The notes beneath the pieces are model-generated. The model worked only from the letters and a program-made list of their open reading frames with translations, was not told the DNA's origin and did not search any database. The position numbers and the translations under genes are program-made. A stretch of DNA of 64,000 bases, taken from Phalacrocorax aristotelis. Its lineage: Eukaryota; Chordata; Aves; Suliformes; Phalacrocoracidae. The stretch spans positions 34,273,226 through 34,337,225 of the forward strand of contig NC_134276.1 of the NCBI RefSeq assembly GCF_949628215.1. Direction: 5' to 3'. Of this stretch, positions 1-11,726 are shown piece after piece. How positions within the stretch are numbered: the first letter of the stretch is position 1; every line of letters begins with the position of its first letter.

Positions 1-478
1 AGCTTTGGGCCCATCTGTATTAACGTAAACGTAGTCCAGATCTGCAATGTTGAGGCTTGAGCTTTTAGTGCTGAGCACAGGGCAAACAAGAGCGATCACT
101 TAAACTCTTATCTTCAGACCTGGATCAAAATGTTCTGCTACCTTCTTAGAACCCCATCCATACAACCTGCATCACAGGAGCGCTCAGAAATCCCGTACAC
201 CCAGTCATACTATTCTTACATCATCTATCTACAGGTTTTCGCTTTTTTTAGTTTCACAAATCCTACAACGTAGAGAAATGTCATCTTGAAATGTCACAGC
301 TCTTTTCATGACTCCAGTGACTGAACTGAAGAATGACAGTAGGTGGTACAGATTTTTACGGGCAGTAGCTTGGAGCATTGTTCACATTTACCATCCTGCA
401 ACTTCCCATACTGCTACAAGCTAAATCGTTTTCTATCATAGCCACAAAACATCTATAAATGGTAAGGTTATGCCAAAC
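1..478 (-). other. AKAP11 intron 3, partial
   Basis: This is downstream of the exon 3 donor in the sense direction. No exon with the expected next AKAP11 residues (a TFLGFNEE-like stretch) is visible, so it must lie beyond the left edge. No repeat recognised. Confidence 0.6.
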
Positions 479-595
479 CTCAATGAAATTATCTTGTTCT
501 TCCTGATTTAGACATTCATCTGCTGATACATTGCATAACTCTTTTCTGCTGTGTAGCAGTGACTTCATAGAGTGCAGTACACCTTCACCAAAACT
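479..595 (-). CDS. AKAP11: AKAP11 coding exon 3 (residues 21-59)
   Basis: The acceptor is a T-rich tract ending TTTTTCAG at 596-597, and the exon opens with Ser-Phe-Gly-Glu. It is 117 nt, phase 0 at both ends, giving 39 residues with the recognisable pieces SMKSLLHSRKELC, VSADECL and DNFIE. From memory the human protein has SVKSLLQSQKELC and VSAEDCL here, so the family match is clear. The donor is inferred at GAG|GTTTGG (478-477). This is a weak site, but it falls where human residue E is followed by V in the next exon. The frame stays open past this donor for about 40 more codons up to a TAA at 356-358. A longer exon using ATG|GTAAAT further downstream cannot be excluded, but the extra residues resemble nothing I recall in AKAP11. 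Confidence 0.85.
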
Positions 596-3500
596 CTGAA
601 AAACAATGAAAAAAATATGAGACAAAGAAAATGTATTTTCAGTTTTGGATACAGGGCCCCTCCATCTATCCCCTGCCCCACCCAGAGGTTTCCCTACTCT
701 AAGTACTGTTTCAAATTACTTTGTATATAATCCACCAGGTTTCCATCTTAAATTTACTTCAGGACATGGAATTGAAATGGATTAGCTGCCTCCTTCAAGC
801 AAACCTTTTATTCCAAAAGAAGTTGACTGTTCTGTATTAAAAAAAAAAAAAAGGTGAGAACATGCAAACTTTGAAAAAACCCCATGCATCCAAGAAGAAA
901 ACCAAGCCCCACCTATTTCTTGCATCAGAGCCTTTATATGGAACTTTTTCTTCAGCTTTTCCTTAAAAAGGATGAAAAGCAAATTTAGCCAAGAAAAGTA
1001 ATGGGGGTGGCTTCAAAAGTGAGAGGGGAAGAAAACAAACAAAAAACATGAAAAATCCACACATGTTTTCCTTCCCAGTTCCTTGAAGAACTGTAACTGA
1101 AACCCATATAATTATGTCTTGTAATGTTTCTTTTATTTATACTTATGCTGACATGCAAGCAATCACAGATGGCTAAAAAAGGCATAAGAATTTAATAATT
1201 TCTCCCAGTGTAACAAAGTGCAGCAGAACAAAAGAATTATCTTCACTGGTATCTGAAGTCAAATAAAACAAGACGACAGAACAACAAAAACTGGTTCACT
1301 CAGCTTGTACAAAAGAAAACATCCTCTCATTTTTATTTTTTTTTTTTAGGAAGTTAACAACATTTTTTTATTTTAAAAGCGTCAGCTTCTCTAGCAAGTG
1401 GTAAGGTTAATAAGAAAAATAAGATAATGATAAGATAGTGATATTAATGCAGTCAAAACAGTAGTTTCTGTGGAAAAGTAATAGCTGAACTATTTTAAAA
1501 TGCATTTAGGGCAGTTATTGGACATACAAAATAAATTAATGAAGTATTCGTCTAATTTCCACCTTTCCATCTTCCATCTTCCAGATTTACAGGTGGCTGC
1601 AATACCAATATTGCTCAAAGACTCTCCCCCAGGAGTTCTGCCGTTCATCTCACACAAAAATCATTTGTGAAGTCATGCAAGCATGTTGAAATGCCTAATT
1701 TTCAGCTTCTACAATAACTTAATCAGTCACAGCACTCAAAATAGTAATTAAAAAAAAGCCATACAATGTGACCTGCTAATTTTCTGCAGACCAACAGTGA
1801 TCCAGTTTGAGAAAGGCTTATCATTATTCTCTAACAGTCAGGTTTTCTAAGGCTACAAACTACCACATACACCTTATTGACAAGTAAGTATTCTTCCCTA
1901 GCTTAACAGCGTGAAAGAAAAGGCAGGATGGATAACTCGAACAGGAATATGGTCTTAGGAGCTACAATAGTTGAGGCAAAGGAAAATTCAAGATTTTTGA
2001 GAATACGAAGTTGAAGTGGGAGAAGAAGAAAGACATAACAATTGGAAAAATCTCCAGGTCTGGAAGAACCAAATACAAAACTATCTGTAGGTCTGCTAGC
2101 ACGCTGATGGTGGCACTGCATAACTGAAGAGATAAAATAACCATATTTTAAAAAGGAGGAGGAAGGAAGCAATGCATGTGTTTAAGATCATGTTAATGTA
2201 CGAAGGAGTTCAGAACATGGAAAGAATGAAAACACGGAAACCAACAGGCACAATATAGACAGAGAAAAGACCTCATCTATCTGGACTTCCACAAACTATT
2301 TACACTGCAATATATGAAGAGTTAACAAAACCACAAAAAGACAGAGTTTACTATAAGAACTGTTTCTGGAAAAGAAGAATTCGCCTGAATGGAGCTATCA
2401 AAGGGGTTGTTCAGATGATATAGTAGATGGAGGTCAGTAACCCAGTAACCAATTTATTCAAAATTTATCTTGAGACTGAAGGAAATGTATCTTGAGAGTG
2501 TGGGGGGGGTGTAAATATGTAGATGAAATCTGATGATAATTCAAAGTAAGCAGATGTCATCAGTCGAGAGGAAGAACAGCACATCATACAAGAAGAACTT
2601 GCTCAACGTGAGAATATGTCCTTAAAAAAGAAACTTATGTCCTTAAAAAACAAACGCGAGCTTTAAAAATAGAATTGCAAATTCACAAGGTGGGAAATAA
2701 AAGACCTGAGCTGATTTCTCAATTGTGGTGTAGCAATGAATGCTCAATATGATACAGCACTGAAAATAGCAAATATGACCCTAGTGTGCATCCTTTAGCG
2801 AAAGAACTGACATCATCAGTCACTGAGAAGGACATCTGTGTATATATAGAGTATCATCCACATGTAAAAAGAAGATTAACTCACAACAAGCACAGAAAGT
2901 AGGACTATGAAGGATAATCGCTGGCATGCAGAGGCTTTCATACAAAAGTAGACTAAAACCTTAGTTTATACAGTTTCCAAAAACCAAGGCTAACAGAGGA
3001 CAGATCACCAACTGTAAAAGCATCACAAGGATGACTATCAGTGGAAGAAAAAAAAAAATATTTAACCTGAAGAATAATGACATCCATGAACAAACAGGTA
3101 TGCAGTTGATGTGAATAGCTTCATCCTGGAATTCATAAGATTCTTAGCTATTACAACAGGTTTTGGTTTTCTTTAATCTCCTCTTATTAATTGTGAGACT
3201 ATATTTAATAACTTTTCCATATTCTTATCAAAATTGTCCTAGTGACAGAAGAGGACTGCACTCAATTTCGGAGAAATCCTCCTATCCAACAGTCAATGAA
3301 AGCAAGCTCTCTCACAACCACGGTCTAAGAGACACACAACTACATTAAAAGCTGAAAAACAGCAAGTTCCCAAGAGGATCAGCTCAGTTTAGGTAACGAC
3401 AAGAAGTTATCCTCGACAAAAGGATGTAATTTGTTTTTATAAATAATACAACTACTTTCCATATACATCAACACATGGGCAGAAAACCCCAAGCTACCTA

Positions 3501-5742
3501 TAAAGCACCACTTGCTAGGCCTGCGTACTCCTTCCTCACAGAAATTTGCGAGTCACAAGTCTGGCAAGAAACACTATTTCAACAGTGAGCACAGATTTCA
3601 AACGTACTAAGTCGTACTAGGGGAAAAACACAGATATCCTCAAATGTGTGCAGAGCAAGACAGACCTGAACCTCATCATGCCTCTGGCTCAAATGAGCAA
3701 TTCAAAGTTTTGTGTTGTCCCCTCTGCGGTCAGCAAATCAAGAAGTCATTATCTATGGATCCTTCGCAGTACACTGGAGGAAATTCTAAATCAGTCTCAT
3801 GAACTGTTTTAAAGAACTGCTCTCTAATATGTTAAACAATGCACAAACATGTAAGATGCCACAACCTACAGAGAAATCAAGTCCAGTGCTAGAGAGTCAC
3901 GCTTACTCTGCTCTTAAGTACCAAAACAGCTCCTCCTGATTTTGTGTGCTGTAAGATTTAAATAGACCGAATATTTTGAAGTCATTTTGTAAAAATGGAA
4001 AATTAGGCTTTCAATGTGCATACCACAACCGTGCACTGACTTTTAAGAGCTACTACTGTAATACTTCACAGGAATTGTTGCAAAGTATTACAAAAAGGAC
4101 GTGAATCAGACCGCGAGCTGTGAATCAACAGAAGATAAAACATAGCATGATTCTGACCACCCTACTGCCTGGCTCTGTGAGAAAGAATGAAAGTTCCGCA
4201 CTATAATCTAAGTAGCCACCCCACAGGGAAACATCAAGAGGAGGCAGCCACAGATCAAAACACTGGAGTCTGGCTGTATGAAAATGCAGAATTCTGCAAG
4301 ACACCCAAGAAGGGTCGAAGTCATGTTCCTTCCTAGAACCACACAGTCCTGAACGCTCAATGGCAATTGATAGAGCTAATATTTTAGGCAACCATTAGAA
4401 TCAGTGAGGAATCACTGGTCACTGTCATTATCAGAAAGATGTTTCTCCACCCAAAGTCTAAAAACCTAGGAGGGGATAGTTGGTTTGGTTTGTGGATTTT
4501 TTGGTTTGTGGTTTGTTTTTTTTTTTTTAATTGAAGAGAAAAAAACAAATAAAGGGCAGACTAAAAAAGTCCCCTAAAACCCAGTTCATGTTCAGGTTAA
4601 GAATGCAAAATGATTTGACTGTAGTTAAAGAACTCTACTTGAGCTGAAGATTTCTCGTAAACCAGTAAAATTAAAGTTTTTATACCATCTGTCTTAAAGA
4701 ATATCACCCATAATTACAAACTGCTTAATGTAGGATGGTTAACATTCCATGTCAGGACCTGGAACTGATTACCTGCCTGGCAGTCCCATAATGCTTACCT
4801 TTGCCTCCAAGCAATTTCTACAGGACCTACAGCACTGACACTGTTTCCTTAAAACAACAAAATCTACTTGTGGAATAAAATAATGCAATTTTCACGTGAC
4901 AAGATACTTCCTTGCTCAGTTTCTCCTCTTATGCGTTGCACACACTTGCAAGTAAAGAATTTATTAGTAATGAGGAAAAAACTAAAAAAATACTAATCTG
5001 TATTCAACTACTTTGGGAAATATGATTGGATAAATAAATTTGTTCCTTCAGGATAAACTGCAACTTTCATTTGAGTAAACGCTTATAGAAGTTGCAAGAA
5101 AATTTGAGGAACAGTATTTATGTTCTCCAAGCTAAAGTGACAAAATTTAAAAGAATAAATAAATACTGTTGGGGGAAAAAAAACACCGTAGTATCTTTCA
5201 TAAGTGCTAGACATATCTTCTTTTTCACCAAAGCACTTCCTAGAAGTTCATGTAAACACAAGGGTAAGCCAGTCAAGAAACCAAGATCTAAAGATAAAGA
5301 TATTACAGTAAGCCCAACACAGACTTCACAGAACAGTCTTTAATGAACACTACATATTTATATTTTAATTTATTACATATGAACTTGAAAAATCTGTGCT
5401 TAAAGAAAGTTACGCTCCAATAAACAACATAAATTTCAGCAAAGAAAATACATTGTGATTTCGTATCACCTTAAAACAAAGGCAAAAGCATGCACCCCTT
5501 CCCTAAATTATTCTGTCTCCCAGTTCAACTATGCTAAATATGCCAAAGCATAAAGCAAAGGAAGATTCTTTGCCTCCCTGAAATGTCAGACAACCAAAAT
5601 TAAAACACACAAAGGGGGAAAAAAAAATACTAGCCAAAAACACCAACCAAACCTACCAGTTCACTTGGTTCATTACTACACTGTCACAATAAAGATCAAA
5701 AAGCTCTGAAATAATTTTCTTTTTAAAAATACAGATAATTAC
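596..5742 (-). other. AKAP11 intron 2
   Basis: About 5.1 kb of AT-rich intron. It contains an old CR1 relic near 2245-3085, a poly-A run at 839-852 and a T/G-rich patch ending in a T run at 4478-4528. No additional exon was recognised. The scattered open frames of 60-90 codons have no recognisable content. Confidence 0.75.
2245..3085 (+). mobile_element. ancient, heavily decayed CR1 LINE fragment
   Basis: The fragment matches a CR1-family reverse transcriptase region in plus orientation at several collinear points. Near 2268-2300 it reads like the conserved 'acctcatctatctggacttc' segment (an LDF motif of the RT domain). Near 2925-3015 it resembles the 'cttccatacaagaggagactaaa...ttagtttatacagtttcc...aagaggacatgatcac' segment near the 3' end. 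The frame is broken throughout, so this is an old amniote insertion far more diverged than the two CR1 copies at 13.4 and 19.9 kb. Boundaries are approximate. A local duplication of 'atgtccttaaaaaa' lies within it near 2616-2654. Confidence 0.55.
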
Positions 5743-5847
5743 CTTTTTCACAGATATTCTTGGTTTCATTCGAGTGCCCTGCACCATGGTGTACATATCC
5801 ATTTTACCAATCCTAGTATTCAGTGAAAGAAGTCACCTCAAAAAGAC
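5743..5847 (-). CDS. AKAP11: AKAP11 exon 2 with start codon (coding part 5743-5802)
   Basis: The acceptor reads TTTTTCCTAG at 5848-5849 and the donor AAAAAG|GTAATT at 5742-5741. The first 45 nt are 5'UTR. The ATG at 5800-5802 has an A at -3 and a G at +4, a strong initiation context. It encodes 20 residues ending MKPRISVKK, in phase 0 with exon 3. The tail matches the recalled human MKTKASVRK, while the first ten residues have diverged. There is a second ATG two codons downstream (5794-5796) and a third at the MVQ codon; the first is chosen because it is the first in the exon and has the best context. Confidence 0.85.
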
Positions 5848-8800
5848 CTAGGAAAAACATTTATACTGGATTATTTTATGTTTCCCCATGTAGTTCGTAT
5901 ACATTTTGAAAATGCAAGTAGACAAAATGAGAACCAATAAAAACAATTAAAAAGCATTTTAAAACTGAGGAAGAAAAAGCACACCATCCATACTGACTGT
6001 TGCCTTTGAAAAAGCACTGCCTTAACGTTTTTTTAAAAGGATGATCAAAATGTAACACACACACCTTACAGTTAGTTCCAACATTTTTTTCAGGAGGTTT
6101 CAAGGCTGCAATGTGGGAGGGGGGGGAAGGGAGGGAAGCGGAGCAGAGAGGAACATGATGTTAAATATTGTTTCACTATCACTGATACTCCAGTGAAGTT
6201 TATCAGCAAACTCCTGTACCATACAATGCACTGGAACTACCCTTCAACAGTCTCGAGAAGAAAACGTACCACTCACCCACTCCACCAAATGGCCTGTTTG
6301 TTTTTGTCAACTCTAAGTACTAAAAACAAACACACGTGACTCCTGTTCAGGCTAACAAGTATCAACAATCTTGTTCTGTGACACTGCTTCGGGCAGTCCT
6401 GTCTCTGCTGGCAAAACACAAGGGACCAAAAATGCATCTACCAGCACTCTGATTTCACCAAAGCAGGTCAGAAGAGTTTCTGCTCAAGTCAGCTACCCTT
6501 ACTGATCTTAAGTCTAATTCTACCAACAAGAACAAAACCCGATATAACAATGAAATCAACACAAGTTTTTGAAGTTTCCCCATTTAATCAGCAGCAATGA
6601 AAAGAAACAGAATTATCTAGTTTGTTTAATTCATCTCCACATCCCCCCAAACAGGTGGGTATTAATAATGACAGAAAGCACGTGCTGGGCTTTAAAGTTC
6701 TATGGAAGTTCTAATACTTCATCTTTTCCCATGGTCACACAATTTAGCCAGGAAAAAGAACCCCTAGACTATCCAAAATAAACCAGGTAAAGAGCAAATG
6801 CATGTAAAAAATGACTGCAAAATCAAAAAATAAACACCAGGACATCAGACTATAGGTCTCCTTTGCACAAATGACCGGCTCAGTTTTCTCAATCTCATCT
6901 CATGCAAATATTTAACCTTCATATGGGAAAGAAATCTTTATATGGGTTTGTTCCTGAGTATATTTCAGTATGAAGACAAGGAGTGGTGTCAAGTAGTCTT
7001 CATCTTCCCTCTCCCTAGCACCTATAAAAGTAAAACCTCCTCAAAAATACAATAACAAGAGATTGTTAGGTACATCTATTCACATTCCACCTCAATTTCT
7101 GGTTTCCTTCATAAAGATGAACTTGCTGGAATCTTAGGAAAAAAGCTACTTATGTAAAAAGCTGCAACACTTTAATCTCTGGAGCATGGCATCTCTCTTA
7201 ACTGGATGTCTGAAGTTTGGAAAATTTCGATGACATGAAGCAGCTAGGTACACATCAGACAGATTACCGATATTACATATAAATATAGTAAACACAAATA
7301 CAAAACTCAAATCATAGCAAACTTCTACAGATGGGAGATTGAAGAACATAACAATGCTTCTGTTGAGACCCATGTGTGAAAAAAAATAAAAAGCCATGAA
7401 ACAATATGAAGAAAGAAAAAGAAACCCATCTCACTTGTCCCTACTGCTCTACCTTAAATAGCTAAAGCACTCTGTTAATTTAATCATACCAGGGAAATAC
7501 CCTTAGGCACATCTTTGTCCTAAGAAGAGCCATCTATGGGAAAAGTTGGCTCGCCACACAGGGTCAAGTAAGTAATTGAGTTCTACACTTTTGGACCAAT
7601 GGTTCCTTCCAGCAAAAGTCTGGCACAGCAGAATCAAGGAGATGACACTACAACCATGCTGGGTCCCGCAGTATTTACTCAGGTACAGTAGTCTACAGTT
7701 ACACCGCCTTCAGGCAGTAGGTTAAGCATTTTCCTGTGGCATCAGAGAGTAAGCTCTGGGGACCCGAGCACCAACACAGAACCACCTGCGGTGTCACCTA
7801 CCTCAGGAAACCAACGGTCTTGTAAATCACCGTACAAAGATTCTGAAAGATGCTGGGTAGAAACTGTCCTGGTTTATCAACCCACCACCATAACCATTTT
7901 GCCTTGCCTGCACCCCGCCCTTCAGTACTTGAATCACACAGGTTCTCCCCACCACCTCCAGCGTCTCAGCTCCCCGCCACCCATTTCAGAGAAATCTGAA
8001 GGGTCCCACTTGCCCAACAATGCAACAAAACCTGAAAGTTTTCTTTTTAATACCTAAAATTATAATCCATTTTCAAAAGAACAATGGTCCAAACATCTAA
8101 GAAGTACCAAAACTTGAAAACGAACTGGAAAGGAAGTGAAAGCACAGACAAACAAAACAGCCTGGAAACAGCTTGTTTCTTGTATAAATAAAACCTTACC
8201 GTTCAAAATTATTTTTACTTCTGCACATTGTATTTAGATATTAAATTTAATTTCCTCCTACTGTAAACGCAATAAAGGGAGGGATAAATGGCAGAAGTAT
8301 CAGAGTATCAGATGTAAGAGGAACTTTCCTGTTACCGAATAACTACCAGCAGACACCCAAAAAAAAAAAAAAAGAAAAAAAAAATGATCATGTGAATAAC
8401 TGAAATACCCACACTAAGTTCCATTCACCTCTACCTTTCCAGCAAGTTGGATCACCTTAAATCCATTTTTCCGGTGATTTGCTGAGGAACAACCTTCTCA
8501 TTAGACCATGTAGTAAGCATTTAGCTTTTCCAAACTTGTTTTAATATATATAAGGAACAAAATTAAATAATCAGTTTAGGGGAATCCAACAGGAATTTTG
8601 CCATGGATTTAATCTCTTTGCATAAATGTACCCTATGACTAAATTTATTAAAAGTCAGCGTACACTGACAATCGCTAGCTGACAGAAAGGAACAAGATTT
8701 ATCTTTTGTCTGTAAAGTGCAAATGTGCTGAGTAAACCTCTTAAATAGCTATATGGGCATATGTATACATGCACGCGCCTATGTTAAAGGCATACAAGGA

Positions 8801-11641
8801 CATGAGGAATTTGAACCATATAGGCAATAAATATGAACTATATGTAATGTGTTCTTCATAATTAAATTTCCAATAAAAGATTCTAGATTATGACAACAGT
8901 ATATCTATGATTATGTTTCAAAAAAGCATTTTTGCTGTAGTACTGTTAAAAAAAGACATCTTTTAAAGAAAAAATACTTTTTTTTCAACACAATGACCTG
9001 AAGCAGCGAAAAGAACTTTGCTGATGATTTGCAAAAGCCAGGTTTAATCAAATACTGAGCTTTGAATGATTCACTCCAAATATGAAATTTACAAATACCT
9101 TAAAAATAACAATACACACTCTTTTATAACCTTAGCAAAACAATCAATTATGTGAAATGCTAAGTGTGGAGGCAAAGAAGAAAGACTGGGTAGTATTCCA
9201 AGCACTGCTGCTAAAAGATGAACAAAATAAATTACACAAACCAGACTTGGTTTTAGTGAAATATACCCAAGCGCTGGTTGTGGATGTCACCGGACGATAT
9301 GAAGGCAAACCAACACCTTTGGCCGATGCAGCAATGGAAAAAGTGAGGAAGTATCAATATCTACAACAGCAAGTGCAGGAGCTGACAAATTCTAGTACTA
9401 TTAAATTCACAGGATTTCCACTTGGAGCATGTGAAATATGGTATCCAGACAATTATGAATTATTAAAAGGACTTGTGCTCTGTAACTCATGACAAGAGAA
9501 GCTAGCTCGGCAGTTACCAAATTGGGCTTTATTTTCTTCTGTACACGTTGTACATATGTTAGTAAACTAAGAACTGTTGTAAAATTGTAATGCTTGAATA
9601 TAACTATATAATTCATAAATAAACTGATCTCCCCATTTTGCTATTGAAAACCAAATTAAACAAGCCTACACTGACAAGCAGGCAGAATGGTCGATCAGAT
9701 CCTTCTCTATTTCTCATTTCTAACGATTTATCACTTTCACTAACTGGGTTGGCAGTCTTGAAAAAGTCCATTTATGAAATGGCAAGTTGTCTTGACCACA
9801 GCCACATCCACACTAAGTGAAGTGGGGAAGGGAGGGTAGGGGCGCGTGGGGAATACATCATTATTGGTCAGCATTAATGACAGTTATGGAAGGTTGGAGC
9901 TGCTTCTTCTTGTTTGATTCTACTTGTTTTACATTGTATTTTTGCCACACAGAAGCATGACATGAATACCAAGCTTCCCCAGTTTCAAAAGAATCCTGCA
10001 TTTTCTCTGCCTAGGTCATCACTAAACATCATCACCCCCACCTTCACCCCAGTCCTGGGTCGGGATTCTCAAATACATCCTGGGAAAAAAAATATTACTC
10101 AATATACCAGAAATATCTATTAGTCTGGATTTTGTGGTTTGTTCAATTAAGTTCCTGTACATAACATAAGTCACCAATTAAGTTGGGAGGGTATTATTGT
10201 CTAAGCAGTAGCATTTTCTCAAGTGATCTTACTTCCCCTTAGAGAAAACTTCAACAAAGAATACCTTGTTTAGGAGGTACTTTTGGGGCAGTTGGTTGGT
10301 TTGTTTGGTTTTTTTTTAGATTATATCATACCAAACAGAAAGAGTGAATACTCTATTTTATTATTTTTCCACACTCAGTAAGACTTTCCACCACTGTATT
10401 TCTTCAACTGCCAACAGATTTTAAAGAATCCCAGAAGGATATGAAATTAAGAGGCATCAACCAAGACGGCATAATTCAATTACCATGCCTCAAAAAACAA
10501 AAAAAAAATCACCTTGCCTGCAGACTGAGAAATTCCCCTGGACAAACAGGACTAACGTTATTTAAAAACACTTAATATCTCAAAAATTAATTAAATATTG
10601 GCAGTATCTATTAGTGAAGGCTAACTGCACAATTCTGGAATAATCTTGCAAGCACAAAGCAACGTAAGACTCTTCCCGAGAGAGGATAAATTAAGTGTAT
10701 TGTGTTACTATTGATTTTAGTACCACTGATCTTTCCCAGATACAACGGAACTTCTTTTTTTCTCTCCCTGTCTCACTCTGGTAATGCCTCAGGGCTTCAG
10801 TACGAAGGCTGTAATACCGGATCTACAGTTTGTAGCTTCTCCCCCTCCCCGCCCTTCGGATATTGGGGGAAAACAGAGAAAGGTACTTCAACCGTAATAA
10901 AGAAAGCCCCCCAACAGAGCCAACAAAGTAAAGGAGTATTACTCGTTGTTCCTTCTCCCTTCAGGGAGGAAAGGAATCGGGAGGAGGAGGTGGGGAGGGA
11001 GGGAAGGATGGGGAGGAGACACTTTTAAAAAGCAAAATGTTGAGAACGGGGCGAACTTATTTAACCCGTATGCATCAACCAGAAGCCAACCAACGCCGGA
11101 GGTAACGCGAACTTACTGAGCATCCGCGCATCAACCGCGACCAGAGGACGAGCCAGCCTCCAGCCCCGACTGCGGGCAACCCCGGCCGGGGGGGCACCGG
11201 ACTTCCCACCGAGGCGCCCCCCGCCAGGCCTCGGGCGCAGGCCGCTCCGGGAAGGGGGGCGGGGGGGGGGATGCTGGAGCACTGCCCCTCCCCGGGTCTC
11301 GGGGCTGAAGCGCCGCGTTACCCGCCTCGCCCCGGCCCCGCTGCGGTACAAGGGCGGCCCCCAGCCCCCACCACCGCCCTCCCCTCAGGTGTGTGCCGGT
11401 GCGTGGCGACGGCCCCGCAGGCCCCGCGAGGAGGTGCGCTGCCCCCGGGCCGGGCGAAGCCCCGCGGGGACGGGCGGCGGAGGTGCCCTGACCCCTCCCC
11501 TCCCCGGCCCCCACCGGGAATAGGCCACCTGCGGGAGCCCAGCCCGCCCCCGGCGCTGCCCCCCGCCCCGCGCGGGCCGGGAGCGGCGGGCCCCTCGCAC
11601 CCCCCGGCGGGGAGGGGACGGGCACACCGGGCGCCCCGTAC
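5848..11641 (-). other. AKAP11 intron 1
   Basis: About 5.8 kb between the non-coding first exon and the ATG exon. The main content is an R2-like retrotransposon relic at 9139-9570 in the opposite orientation. An A-rich run lies at 8360-8384, and the GC-rich part beyond about 11.05 kb belongs to the CpG island. No other repeat or exon was recognised in the rest. Confidence 0.7.
9139..9570 (+). mobile_element. R2-like (RLE-type) non-LTR retrotransposon relic: C-terminal endonuclease domain
   Basis: The plus-strand frame from 9139 reads QLCEML then a 111-codon open stretch (ATG 9157 to TGA 9490-9492). It is followed by an in-frame continuation KLARQL...ALFSSVHVVHM to a TAA at 9568-9570. This is the restriction-like endonuclease C-terminus of R2-clade elements. 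It shows the lysine-PD motif KPDLVLVK, the catalytic-type aspartate in ALVVDVTGRYE, KPTPLADAAMEKVRKYQ, and the FTGFPLGA block with W-YP after it. The domain cuts target DNA for target-primed reverse transcription. The TGA at 9490 interrupts homology that clearly continues, and the frame ends abruptly upstream at a TAG at 9133. No reverse transcriptase or zinc-knuckle part is visible, so this is a 5'-truncated, dead copy. The clade (R2 versus a relative such as R4 or NeSL) is my judgement. Confidence 0.8.
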
Positions 11642-11655
11642 CTGACACTGCCTCC

Positions 11656-11679
11656 TCAGCGCCCGGCACCCGCTGCCAT
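11656..11679 (-). other. short upstream ORF in AKAP11 exon 1 (7 codons plus stop)
   Basis: ATG at 11677-11679 is followed by MAAGAGR and TGA at 11656-11658, a few bases before the exon 1 donor. The ATG is preceded by GTGAC and followed by G, a reasonable context. If exon 1 starts upstream of it, ribosomes would meet this uORF before the AKAP11 start. Whether it is translated cannot be seen from sequence. Confidence 0.4.
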
Positions 11680-11700
11680 GTCACCGCCACGGCCAGCGCA

Positions 11701-11726
11701 GGGAGGGAGGGAGGGAGGGAGGGAGG
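11701..11726. repeat. (GGGA)n microsatellite in AKAP11 exon 1
   Basis: About six and a half tandem copies of GGGA on the plus strand, so the AKAP11 sense RNA carries CCCT repeats. With more than four GGG runs at one-base spacing, the plus strand (the AKAP11 template strand) could form a G-quadruplex. Confidence 0.9.
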
